In this document: one piece after another, positions 8,730 through 16,763 of the stretch | Layout of the letters: each line of letters opens with the position of its first letter | How positions within the stretch are numbered: position 1 is the stretch's first letter | Assembly: GCA_016713735.1 (NCBI GenBank) | Contig: JADJOP010000005.1 | Span: forward strand, 248,001 to 312,000 | Direction of reading: 5' to 3' | Source of the DNA: Bryobacterales bacterium | GTDB taxonomy: Bacteria > Acidobacteriota > Terriglobia > Bryobacterales > Bryobacteraceae | DNA length: 64,000 bases | Notes under the pieces: generated by a model | What the model was told of the DNA's origin: nothing | The model's input: only the letters and a program-made list of their open reading frames with translations | Databases searched by the model: none | Program-made: the position numbers and the translations under genes

Positions 8730-9487
8730 GCACCTCCGCCACACCCTCCGGCATTACCGTCCGCGCCCTCCACGACCCCAAGGAGATGGACGAAGCCGTC
8801 GCCCTGCAAAAGAGCATCTGGGGCTTCGAGGACGTTGACCTGCTGCCCGCGCGCCTCTTCGTGGTCGCCACCAAAATCGGCGGCCAGGCCTTTGGCGCCT
8901 ACGACGGCTCGCGCATGGTCGGCTACTGCCTCTCCATCCCCGGCCTCAAACCCGGCGGCCTCTATTACCTCCACAGCCACATGCTCGGCGTGCTCGACGA
9001 ATACCGCGACCAAGGCGTCGGCCGCAGCCTCAAACTCGCTCAGCGCGACGACGCCCTCTCGCGCGGCGTCGACCTCATGGAGTGGACCTTCGATCCGCTT
9101 CAGGTCAAAAACGCCTTCTTCAACATGGAGCGCCTCGGCGCCGTCGTCCGCCGCTTCGTCCGCAACCAGTACGGCATCACCTCCAGCCAGTTTGACCAGG
9201 GCATGCCCACTGACCGTTGCACCGCCGAATGGTGGATGCGCCACCCGCGCGTCCTGCAAACCCTCGCCGGCACGCCGCCGCCGCGCCCGCCCATCGAACG
9301 CCGCATCGAAGTCTCGCTCTCTTTCCCTGAGTGGCGCCGCAACGATCCCAAACGCGCCCGCGAGGAACAGGCCCGCGTCAGCGACCAGTTCCAGGAAGCC
9401 CTCGATGCCGGACTCGCCGTCGTCGGCGTCGAGCGCGGCCCCGGGCTAGGCGCCTATCTGCTCGCCAAGTGGTCGCCCACGGAGTAA
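8726..9487 (+). CDS. GNAT superfamily N-acyltransferase (COG3375-like)
   Basis: 253 residues. It starts at the ATG overlapping the mazG stop; the longer frame from 8702 would overlap mazG further without gain. GNAT features are LHSHMLGVLDEYRDQGVGRSLK near residue 83 (beta-4 followed by the acyl-CoA pyrophosphate-binding loop R-D-Q-G-V-G-R-S) and EWTFDPLQVKNAFFNMERLG. The long form with the IWGFEDVDLLPARLF N-terminus is the branch that often sits beside MenC/N-acylamino acid racemase genes. In Geobacillus kaustophilus such a neighbour succinylates D-amino acids. The same adjacency here (9 nt to the racemase gene) suggests an amino-acid N-succinyltransferase; this is inference from context. Confidence 0.85.
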   Translation: MSTSATPSGITVRALHDPKEMDEAVALQKSIWGFEDVDLLPARLFVVATKIGGQAFGAYDGSRMVGYCLSIPGLKPGGLYYLHSHMLGVLDEYRDQGVGRSLKLAQRDDALSRGVDLMEWTFDPLQVKNAFFNMERLGAVVRRFVRNQYGITSSQFDQGMPTDRCTAEWWMRHPRVLQTLAGTPPPRPPIERRIEVSLSFPEWRRNDPKRAREEQARVSDQFQEALDAGLAVVGVERGPGLGAYLLAKWSPTE

Positions 9488-9496
9488 CCCATCCCC

Positions 9497-10612
9497 ATGC
9501 CCTTTACCATCGAACGCGTCACCCTGCGGCAGATCAAGATGCCGCTCGTCCACTTCTTTGAAACCAGCTTCGGCCGCACCTATGAGCGCCACATGGTGCT
9601 CGTCGAAGTCCACGGCGAAGGCCTCTCCGGCTGGGGCGAAGTCACCGCCGGCGAAAACCCGTTCTACAACGAAGAGTGGACCGAATCGGCCTGGCGCATT
9701 GTGCGCGACTACGCCGCCCCACGCATCGTCAACCACCCGCTCGACTCCGCCCACGGCGTCTCGCCGCGCACCGCCCACATCCGAGGCCACAACATGGCCC
9801 GCGGCGGACTCGAAGCCGCCGTGTGGGACCTTGAAGCCCGCCGCAACAACCTGCCCCTGTGGCAACACATCGGTGGCGGTGCGCGCCGCGAAATCCCCTG
9901 CGGCGTCTCCATCGGCATCCAGGACTCCGTCGCCCAACTCCTCGACAAGATCGAAACCGAACTCAACGCCGGCTACCAGCGCATCAAGATCAAGATCAAA
10001 CCCGGCTGGGATGTCGACGTCATCCGCGAGGTCCGCAAGAAGTTCCCCAACATCCTCCTCATGGGCGACGCCAATTCCGCCTACACCCTTGCCGACATCG
10101 ACCGCCTCAAGGCGCTGGACGAGTTCAACCTCATGATGCTCGAACAGCCGCTCGCCCACGACGAGATCATCGATCACGTCCAGCTCCAGGCCGCGCTGAA
10201 GACGCCCATCTGCCTCGACGAGTGCCTGCGCAACGCCCACCAGGCCGAACAGGCCATCCGCATGAACGCCTGCCGCATCATCAACATCAAGCTCGGCCGC
10301 GTCGGCGGCTTCTCGGAAGCCAAGAAGCTGCATGACGTCGCCCAGGCGCACGGCATCCCCGTTTGGTGCGGCGGCATGCTCGAAGCCGGCATCGGCCGCG
10401 CCCACAACGTCGCCCTCGCCTCGCTCCCCAACTTCACGCTCCCCGGCGACGTCTCGGCCAGCAAGCGCTACTGGAAGCGCGACATCATCGAGCCGTGGGT
10501 GGAAACCTCGCCCGCCGGCACCATCACACTGCGCGATGAGCCCGGCTTCGGCTACGCGATCGACCACGACTTCCTCAAATCCATCACCATCCGCGAGGAA
10601 GCGGTCGCGTGA
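9497..10612 (+). CDS. N-succinylamino acid racemase / o-succinylbenzoate synthase (enolase superfamily)
   Basis: 371 residues, full length for the MenC/NSAR group. Catalytic features of the muconate lactonizing enzyme subgroup are visible in order: the KIKIKPGWDVD lysine pair, GDANSAY (Asp ligand), MLEQPLA (Glu ligand), CLDECLRN (Asp ligand) and NIKLGRVGGF (second catalytic lysine), followed by the conserved WCGGMLEAGIGRAHN. The sequence is very like the Deinococcus/Geobacillus promiscuous enzymes that both dehydrate SHCHC in menaquinone synthesis and racemise N-succinylamino acids. No other menaquinone gene is nearby and a GNAT gene precedes it, so the amino acid racemase role is at least as likely as menC. 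The next gene begins in its stop codon. Confidence 0.88.
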   Translation: MPFTIERVTLRQIKMPLVHFFETSFGRTYERHMVLVEVHGEGLSGWGEVTAGENPFYNEEWTESAWRIVRDYAAPRIVNHPLDSAHGVSPRTAHIRGHNMARGGLEAAVWDLEARRNNLPLWQHIGGGARREIPCGVSIGIQDSVAQLLDKIETELNAGYQRIKIKIKPGWDVDVIREVRKKFPNILLMGDANSAYTLADIDRLKALDEFNLMMLEQPLAHDEIIDHVQLQAALKTPICLDECLRNAHQAEQAIRMNACRIINIKLGRVGGFSEAKKLHDVAQAHGIPVWCGGMLEAGIGRAHNVALASLPNFTLPGDVSASKRYWKRDIIEPWVETSPAGTITLRDEPGFGYAIDHDFLKSITIREEAVA

Positions 10613-11508
10613 GCGACCCCGCGCATCCTCATCCCTCCAACGCCAAGCTCTACGGCTTGCTCGCGCTGATGCTCCTGCTCTGGTCGGCCAACTACATCGT
10701 CGGCAAGGTCATCCTGCGCGAAGTGCCCGCCGTCCTTGCCAGCGGCTTGCGCCTGCTGTTTTCCTCCCTCGGCATGGTGCCCATCTACCTCTGGTCGCGC
10801 CACCGCGGCGTGTCGCAGCCCCACCCTGGCCGATCCCTGCTCAAGCTCTCCCTGCTCGGCATCATCGGCGTCGGGCTCAATCAACTCACCTTCCTCGCTG
10901 GACTCTCCCGCACCAGCGTCGGCCACGGCGCATTGATCATCGCCCTCACACCCGCTCTCGTCCTGCTCATTGCCGCGCTCGTCGGCCTGGAGAAAATCAA
11001 TCGTTGGAAGCTCGGCGGCCTTGCCCTCGCCATCGCCGGCGTCGGCGTCCTCCAACTCCAGCCCGGCAAGTTCGAAGGCGCCTCGCTCCTCGGCGACTTC
11101 CTCATGTTCCTCTGCGCGCTTTCCTTTGCCGGCTTCACCGTTGCCGGCAAAGGCATCACCGCGCGCTTCGATACCGTCACCGTCACCACCTTCGCGTATT
11201 GCGCCAGCGGCCTCACCGTCTCCCCCGTCATCCTCGCCTACTACCGCGACTTCCCCTTCGCCTCCATCAGCGCTCTCTCCTGGACCGCCATGATCTACAT
11301 GGCTTGGATCCCCTCGTTGCTCGGCCTGTCGATTTACTACTACGCGCTCCGCTACATCCCCGCCTCGCGCGTCTCGCTGCAAAGTTACGCCCAACCACTG
11401 GTGGCCACGCTGCTGGCCGTCGTTCTTCTCGGTGAGCCCATCACCGCCGGCCTGCTCGCCAGCGGCGGGCTTGTGCTGAGCGGCGTCTTCGTCGCGGGAC
11501 GGCGCTAG
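10609..11508 (+). CDS. EamA/DMT family transporter
   Basis: 299 residues with about ten hydrophobic segments, arranged as two EamA repeats (LYGLLALMLLLWSANYIVGK at the start of the first; FLMFLCALSFAGFTVAGKG at the start of the second). Members are inner-membrane exporters of amino acids, metabolites or drugs. The GTG start at 10609 overlaps the upstream stop (GTGA), so it is translationally coupled to the racemase gene. A role in moving amino acids or their derivatives would fit the operon but is only inferred. Confidence 0.88.
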   Translation: MSDPAHPHPSNAKLYGLLALMLLLWSANYIVGKVILREVPAVLASGLRLLFSSLGMVPIYLWSRHRGVSQPHPGRSLLKLSLLGIIGVGLNQLTFLAGLSRTSVGHGALIIALTPALVLLIAALVGLEKINRWKLGGLALAIAGVGVLQLQPGKFEGASLLGDFLMFLCALSFAGFTVAGKGITARFDTVTVTTFAYCASGLTVSPVILAYYRDFPFASISALSWTAMIYMAWIPSLLGLSIYYYALRYIPASRVSLQSYAQPLVATLLAVVLLGEPITAGLLASGGLVLSGVFVAGRR

Positions 11509-12771
11509 ATGCGCGACTTCTGGCTGCTCCTCCAACGCAACCGCGGCTACCGCTACCTCTGGCTCGGCCAAATCGTCAGCGAAATCGGCGACCACTTCAA
11601 CACCATCGCCGTCTTCCACCTTGCGCTCGAAATGACCGGCTCCGGCTTTGTCGTCAGCGGCGTCCTGCTCTCACGCGCCATCGCCGTTGTCTCCGCTGGA
11701 CCGCTCGCCGGTGTCCTGCTTGACCGCATGGACCGCCGCCGCCTCATGATCGCGAGCGACCTCTTCCGCGCCGCCATCGCCGTCTGCTTCCTCCTCGCCT
11801 TGCGCTATCCGCACGTCTGGCTGCTCTACCTGCTCAGCGCCCTGCTCATGTTCGCCTCGCCCTTCTTCACCAGCGGACGCGCCTCCATCCTGCCCGTCAT
11901 CGCCAGCAAGGACGAACTCCACACCGCCAACTCCCTCACCCAAACCACGCAGTGGACCGCTCTGACACTCGGCACGCTGCTTGGCGGCACCAGCGTGATG
12001 GGTTTCGGCTACGCCGCCGCGTTCCTCTTTAACGCCGGCTCCTTCCTTGTCTCCGCGTGGTGCATCTCGCGCATCCGCGCCGAACGCTCGTTCACCGCGC
12101 GCCAGCTTGCCGAACGCGCCCGCCGCTCCACTAAGCCGCTCGAAGAGTATCTCGACGGCTGGCGCTACCTGCGCAGCGTGCCTCTGCTCTTCGCCCTCGC
12201 CCTCGTCAACGTGGGTTGGGCCAGCGGCGGGGGCACGGCGCAAGTCATGTTCAGCCTCTTCGGCGAAAAGGTGTTCAACCAGGGCGCGGCGGGAACGGGC
12301 ATCATCTGGAGCTGCGCCGGCGTCGGCCTGCTCTGCGGCGCGCCCATCGGCCACTACCTCGGCCGCACGCTCAGCTTTGCCCACTACCGCCGCGCAATCG
12401 CTATCTGCTATTTCATTCACGGCGCAAGCTACGTGCTCTTCGCGCAGTCGGGTGGCTTCGCCGCAGCCTGCTTCTGGATCGGCGTCTCGCGCGCCGCCGT
12501 CGGCATCACCAGCGTCCTCAACATGGCCAAGCTGCTTCGCCACGTCGACGACAGCTACCGAGGCCGCGTCTTCTCCACCCTGGAATCGCTCAACTGGGGC
12601 ACCATGATGCTCTCCATGACCGCCGCCGGCGCCGCCTCTGATTTCTACCCCATCCGCACCATCGCCAGCGTCGCCGGCATCCTCAGCGGCTCCACCTCGC
12701 TATTCTGGGCGTGGGCCAGTTGGCGCGGCAAGATCCCCGAGCCACCGCCCGCGAATGACCGCCATGGATGA
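11509..12771 (+). CDS. MFS transporter (MFS_3/EntS-like)
   Basis: 420 residues with roughly twelve membrane spans. The N-terminus NRGYRYLWLGQIVSEIGDHF and LAGVLLDRMDRRRLMIASDLFRA (the MFS motif-A loop between TM2 and TM3) identify an enterobactin-exporter-like branch of the major facilitator superfamily. A second GLLCGAPIGHYLGR loop marks the C-terminal bundle. The ATG follows directly on the TAG of the DMT gene. The substrate is unknown; two successive exporters suggest the operon handles an exported product. Confidence 0.88.
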   Translation: MRDFWLLLQRNRGYRYLWLGQIVSEIGDHFNTIAVFHLALEMTGSGFVVSGVLLSRAIAVVSAGPLAGVLLDRMDRRRLMIASDLFRAAIAVCFLLALRYPHVWLLYLLSALLMFASPFFTSGRASILPVIASKDELHTANSLTQTTQWTALTLGTLLGGTSVMGFGYAAAFLFNAGSFLVSAWCISRIRAERSFTARQLAERARRSTKPLEEYLDGWRYLRSVPLLFALALVNVGWASGGGTAQVMFSLFGEKVFNQGAAGTGIIWSCAGVGLLCGAPIGHYLGRTLSFAHYRRAIAICYFIHGASYVLFAQSGGFAAACFWIGVSRAAVGITSVLNMAKLLRHVDDSYRGRVFSTLESLNWGTMMLSMTAAGAASDFYPIRTIASVAGILSGSTSLFWAWASWRGKIPEPPPANDRHG

Positions 12772-13516
12772 CGCCTTCCCCCTCTCCGGCAAACGCGTGC
12801 TCGTCACCGGAGCCGCCCGCCGCATCGGCCGCGGCATCGCGCTGGCTCTCGCCGCCGAAGGCGCGCGCGTGGCCATCCACTACTCCAGTTCGCGCAACGA
12901 AGCCGCCGAAACCGCCGCTGAATGCCGGCGCCTCTCCGGCCACGAACCGCTGCTCGTCCATGCGCGGCTCGATCAGGTCGCCCAGATCGCGGCCATGTTT
13001 GAGACCATCCGCTCCGCTTGGAACGGCCTCGACGCGCTGGTGAACAACGCCGCCCGCTTCACGCGCCGCAACGTCTTCGACATCACCGAAGCCGATTGGG
13101 ACGAGGTCCACAACGTCAACCTCAAGGCCGCCTTCTTCTGTGCCCAACACGCCGCCCGCCTCATGCGCGCTGAAGGCGTTCCCGGCCGCATCGTGAACAT
13201 GAGCTCTCTCGGCGGTTTGCAGGCGTGGGCCGAGCATGTCCACTACAACGCCTCCAAAGCCGGCGTCATCCACATGACCCGCGCACTGGCCAAAGCCTTC
13301 GCGCCGGACATCACGGTGAATTCCGTCGCCCCCGGCTTCATCCCTTTCGAGGAACGCGACTACTCGCAAACCAGCGAAGGCGCCGTCAGCCGCACGCCCG
13401 TGCAACGCGCCGGCCGCGTGGAAGAAGTGGCGGACGCCGTGCTCTTCTTTCTGCGCTCGGCCAATTACATCACCGGGCAGACGCTGGCTGTGGATGGTGG
13501 CTTGAGTATCCGCTGA
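12755..13516 (+). CDS. Short-chain dehydrogenase/reductase
   Basis: 253 residues, classical SDR. VLVTGAARRIGRGIALALA (residues about 14-32) is the NAD(P)-binding TGxxxGxG loop; the TGAARRIG form is typical of pteridine reductase/FabG-like enzymes. VNNAARF (NNAG-like motif), NMSSLGG (catalytic Ser) and HYNASKAG (catalytic Tyr and Lys) are all present, and the protein ends ITGQTLAVDGG as FabG relatives do. It should therefore be an active NADPH-dependent carbonyl reductase. It overlaps the MFS gene by 17 nt, or 8 nt if the second ATG at 12764 is used. The substrate is not determined. Confidence 0.9.
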   Translation: MTAMDDAFPLSGKRVLVTGAARRIGRGIALALAAEGARVAIHYSSSRNEAAETAAECRRLSGHEPLLVHARLDQVAQIAAMFETIRSAWNGLDALVNNAARFTRRNVFDITEADWDEVHNVNLKAAFFCAQHAARLMRAEGVPGRIVNMSSLGGLQAWAEHVHYNASKAGVIHMTRALAKAFAPDITVNSVAPGFIPFEERDYSQTSEGAVSRTPVQRAGRVEEVADAVLFFLRSANYITGQTLAVDGGLSIR

Positions 13517-13534
13517 CGCCCGCGGCCGGCGCGG

Positions 13535-14188
13535 TCAGAACTCGATGCTGGCGAAGAGTTCGCTTGGCTTCTTGTCAAACGCCCGGCAGATGGCGAGCAT
13601 GCTCTCCACGCTCGGCAAATGCGCCCCGCGCTCAATCGAGCTGATCTGCGACACGCTCAGCTTCGTGATCGAGGCCAGGTCCTTGAGTGACCATCCGCGC
13701 TCGGTCCGCAGCAGCTTGATGCGCTGGCCCAGGCGTTCGCGCAAACGGTCTAACTGCGTCCGCCCCAGCCCGAACGTCTCGATGGCGTTGGCCAGCGCGG
13801 CGCGCAGATCGGCTAGCGAAAACGGCTTCGACAGATAATCGAACACCTTTTTCTTAAACGTCGCCCGCATGTCCTCAAGCGACGGAAAGCCGGTGATCAC
13901 AATCACGCACAGGTTCGGCCAGCGCACCAGCAACTGGTCAATCACTTCGCCGCCCTGAAACTCGCCCATCTTCATGTCGATGAGGACGATGTCGGGAATG
14001 CGCGCCTCGGCCGCCTCGAACAGCTCTTGCGGCAGCGCGAACGAACGCACGTTGTAGAGCCCCTCGTCGCGCAGCAGATCCTCGACATACTGCCGGAAGT
14101 CCGCGTCGTCGTCGAGGATCGACACGTCCACCAGCGAATTGTCCAAAACATCTTCAGGCGTTCGCGCCTCGGGCTTCTCGGGGTTCAT
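13535..14188 (-). CDS. Response regulator with XRE-type HTH output domain
   Basis: 217 residues. Residues 20-135 form a receiver domain: acidic pocket DDD at 26-28, phospho-acceptor Asp71 in DIVLIDMKMG, and Lys121 in YLSKPF. Residues about 154-210 are a Cro/C1-type helix-turn-helix (LGQRIKLLRTERGWSLKDLA...SVSQISSIERG). A receiver coupled to an XRE domain is much rarer than OmpR, NarL or NtrC outputs. Its cognate kinase is encoded directly upstream with a 4-nt overlap. The protein presumably acts as a phosphorylation-dependent DNA-binding regulator, perhaps of the sulfatase/peptidase genes at the head of the same run; the targets are inferred. Confidence 0.93.
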   Translation of the reverse strand: MNPEKPEARTPEDVLDNSLVDVSILDDDADFRQYVEDLLRDEGLYNVRSFALPQELFEAAEARIPDIVLIDMKMGEFQGGEVIDQLLVRWPNLCVIVITGFPSLEDMRATFKKKVFDYLSKPFSLADLRAALANAIETFGLGRTQLDRLRERLGQRIKLLRTERGWSLKDLASITKLSVSQISSIERGAHLPSVESMLAICRAFDKKPSELFASIEF

Positions 14189-15678
14189 GGATGAGCCGAC
14201 TGTAACAATGTATCAGGCCCGGCGGCCACCTCCGGCGCCACCGGTAACCGGACCTCGATGCGCGCTCCGCCCTCGGCCCGGTTCTCGGCGCGGATGGTTC
14301 CGTGATGCTGCTGCACGATGCCCTCGGCCACCGTCAGGCCCAGCCCGGTGCCGCGCGCATCGAGCCGCGTCGTCACAAAGGCGTTGAAGATGTGCGGCAG
14401 CACGTCTTCCGGAATGCCCGGTCCGTTATCCTCGACGGCGATCACCTGGACCGCGCGCCCGTCCTCGCGCCGCAACTCGGCGCGCACGCCCACGCAGCCC
14501 GGCTTACTCACGGCGTGCAGCGCATTGCGGAGCAGGTTTACGAACACCTGCACTAGGCGGTCCTGGTTGCCATACACGAGCGCCTCGGCGGCCACGGCGT
14601 TTTCAAACTTCACCTCGCCAGCCTTCTCGTCGATGCCCACCAGCCCCCACGATTCTTCAATCAATTCCCGCAACCCGATGGGCGAAAACTCGTCCTTGCG
14701 CACACGCGCGAAATCGAGCAGGCTCTCGCTGATCTTGCGCAGCCGCCCGGCCACGCGCAGCATCCGCGCCAGCCGCTCAATGGTCGGCATATCGCGCGCC
14801 GTTTCGAGCAGCTTTTCGATCGAGCCGTGCAACACCGCCAGCGGCGTGTTCATCTCGTGCGCCACGCTGGCGCTGAGCATGCCGAGGCTGGCCAGGCGGT
14901 CCTGCTCCACCATGCTGCGCCGCGCCGTTTCGAGCATCACGTTCTTGCGCATCAGGTCTTCATTGATCGCTTCCACCTGCAGCATGGCCATCTGCAACTC
15001 GGCTTCGTGACGCCGCAACTCGTCCTCATGCCGCCGCAGTTCGGCCACGCTGGCGTTGCGCGAGCGCATGATCTGGCCGATCTCGTCGCCGAGGATTTCG
15101 CTTTCGGCCACCATCTCCTCACCCCGCTCGCCCCGCTGCACCGCTTCGTCAGCCTGGATCATCGCCTGAATCGGGCGGTAGACATAGCGCGGCATGATGA
15201 ACAGCTCGAGCAGCAGCACGGCCAGCACATACACGAGGCCCAACACGGCAAACAGCGTCCAGCGCGCCCGCTCGAGCACCTCTTCATAAAAGCTGTATGG
15301 CAGCCGGATGCGCCGGAACATCCCGTCCTGTGTCGAATAGCGGAAGGCAAAGGTGCGGTCGGCCGGGTCGAGCCGCACGATGCCCGGATTGGCGCGCAGC
15401 ACGCCGCGCAGCGATGGCGGCACGTTTAATTGATCGGGATCGCCCTGCCGGTAGTCATACACGGCCAGCTCAGGGTGCGAATTGCCCTGCGAGAAGAGGC
15501 GCGTGATGAGCGTGATCTCGCGCGTGCGCGCCTGCAACACGCGCTGTTCGAGCAGCGGCATGAGTGAAAAATAGACGGCGCAGGTGAGCACGATGAAGAA
15601 GATGTTGTGCAGCACCATCAGCTTCGGCCGCACCTTCAGGTCGCCGAACAGCTTGCCCAGTTTGCGCGTCACCTTCAT
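14185..15678 (-). CDS. Membrane sensor histidine kinase
   Basis: 497 residues. Two membrane segments (about 20-40 and 141-162) flank a periplasmic sensor of about 100 residues that I do not recognise. A HAMP-like region (163-212) is followed by a coiled coil (213-258, heptad-like RRHEDELRRHEAEL), then the dimerisation domain with H-box SVAHEMNTPLAVL (His274). The ATPase domain has the N box (NLLRNALHAV), G1 (DNGPGIP), F box and G2 (GTGLGLTVAEGI). It is thus a complete kinase. It overlaps the receiver-XRE gene at its 3' end (ATGA) and the P1 peptidase gene at its 5' end (ATGA), so all are made from one message. Confidence 0.95.
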   Translation of the reverse strand: MKVTRKLGKLFGDLKVRPKLMVLHNIFFIVLTCAVYFSLMPLLEQRVLQARTREITLITRLFSQGNSHPELAVYDYRQGDPDQLNVPPSLRGVLRANPGIVRLDPADRTFAFRYSTQDGMFRRIRLPYSFYEEVLERARWTLFAVLGLVYVLAVLLLELFIMPRYVYRPIQAMIQADEAVQRGERGEEMVAESEILGDEIGQIMRSRNASVAELRRHEDELRRHEAELQMAMLQVEAINEDLMRKNVMLETARRSMVEQDRLASLGMLSASVAHEMNTPLAVLHGSIEKLLETARDMPTIERLARMLRVAGRLRKISESLLDFARVRKDEFSPIGLRELIEESWGLVGIDEKAGEVKFENAVAAEALVYGNQDRLVQVFVNLLRNALHAVSKPGCVGVRAELRREDGRAVQVIAVEDNGPGIPEDVLPHIFNAFVTTRLDARGTGLGLTVAEGIVQQHHGTIRAENRAEGGARIEVRLPVAPEVAAGPDTLLQSAHP

Positions 15679-16763
15679 GGCAACGCCCGGTAGGCGCGCA
15701 TCACGATGCGTACACGGTCAAGCGGCAGCGCCTCCACGGTGCGCCCGTTGCCGGTTGTGGTGACGGCGCGGAAGAGTGAGTTGAGGATCGCCTCTTCCGT
15801 GGCTTCAATCGCCGCCAGGAACAGCGGCGACATGTGGTCGTTCGTGACCGCCTCGCCGCCCCGCTGCGTCGAAAAGGCGATGGCGTAATCGCCGCTACCG
15901 TTGGAGCCCGAAGCGCCCGTGCGCGCCAGGCCCATGATGGCGCGCAGGCCGAGGCGGCGCAGGTTGCGATGGTCGAGCGGCGCATCGGTGGCCACCACGA
16001 TCATGATGCTGCCGTCGCCGGCGCCTTCCTGGGTGCGCTGCAACTCGCGGCCCACCGGAACGCCGGCGATCATGAGGTCGCCGCCAAAGTTCGATTGCAC
16101 GAGCACGCCCACCGTGTGCCCCGCCGGCGTTGTGCGCGACGAGGTGCCGATGCCGCCCTTGAAGCCGAAGGCCACCGTCCCCGTGCCCGCGCCGACGCAG
16201 CCTTCCTCGACGGCGCCGGCATTGGTGGGGGCGCTGGCGGCCGAGCGCAATGCTTCCATCACGTGAGCCTTCGTCACCGGGCGCGAGCGGATGTCGTTCA
16301 GCCCGCCATCGTTTGTCTCGCCCACCAGCACATTCAGGGACCGTACGTTCTCATTGCCCGGCAGCGCCAGCATATGGTCGAGCAGCGCGTCGGCCACGCG
16401 CGCGACATTCAACGTCGAGGTGAGCGCAATGGGCGACTCGATCTCGCCCAACTCGTTCACCTGCGTCGAGCCCATCAGCTTGCCGAACGCGTTGCCGACG
16501 AACACGGCTGCCGGCACCTTTTCGCGGAACAGGTTGCCCCCATGCGGCAGCACCACCGTGACGCCCGTGCGCACGTTCGGGCCTTCGACCACCGTGGCAT
16601 GGCCCACACGCACGCCCGCCACGTCGGTGATGGCGTTCGCCGCGCCCGGCGGTAGCGTGCCCAGCCGCAGGCCGAACTCACGTGCCCGCGGCCGCCGCTC
16701 TTGCGCGGACAGCAACGCCGCCGCCGTGCCCAGCGCCGTTCGCCTGCTGATGCGCACGCTCAC
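15675..16763 (-). CDS. P1 family peptidase (DmpA/L-aminopeptidase-D-esterase type)
   Basis: 362 residues, an Ntn-hydrolase-like serine peptidase. I place the start at the GTG at 16763 because it overlaps the sulfatase stop as GTGA and yields MSVRISRRTALGTAAALLSAQ, a twin-arginine-like leader; the longer frame to 16877 only shadows the sulfatase. The core has DVAGVRVGHATV near the N-terminus and the segment GCVGAGTG...GFKGGIGTSSR, which resembles the autocleavage site where DmpA splits before the nucleophilic Ser. Family members release N-terminal residues or beta-amino acids from small peptides. The leader suggests a periplasmic location. Confidence 0.9.
   Translation of the reverse strand: MSVRISRRTALGTAAALLSAQERRPRAREFGLRLGTLPPGAANAITDVAGVRVGHATVVEGPNVRTGVTVVLPHGGNLFREKVPAAVFVGNAFGKLMGSTQVNELGEIESPIALTSTLNVARVADALLDHMLALPGNENVRSLNVLVGETNDGGLNDIRSRPVTKAHVMEALRSAASAPTNAGAVEEGCVGAGTGTVAFGFKGGIGTSSRTTPAGHTVGVLVQSNFGGDLMIAGVPVGRELQRTQEGAGDGSIMIVVATDAPLDHRNLRRLGLRAIMGLARTGASGSNGSGDYAIAFSTQRGGEAVTNDHMSPLFLAAIEATEEAILNSLFRAVTTTGNGRTVEALPLDRVRIVMRAYRALP

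Noticed and set aside
15834..16655. Long plus-strand frame opposite the P1 peptidase
   Set aside because: Arg/His/Ala-rich shadow of a well-supported peptidase gene on the other strand.
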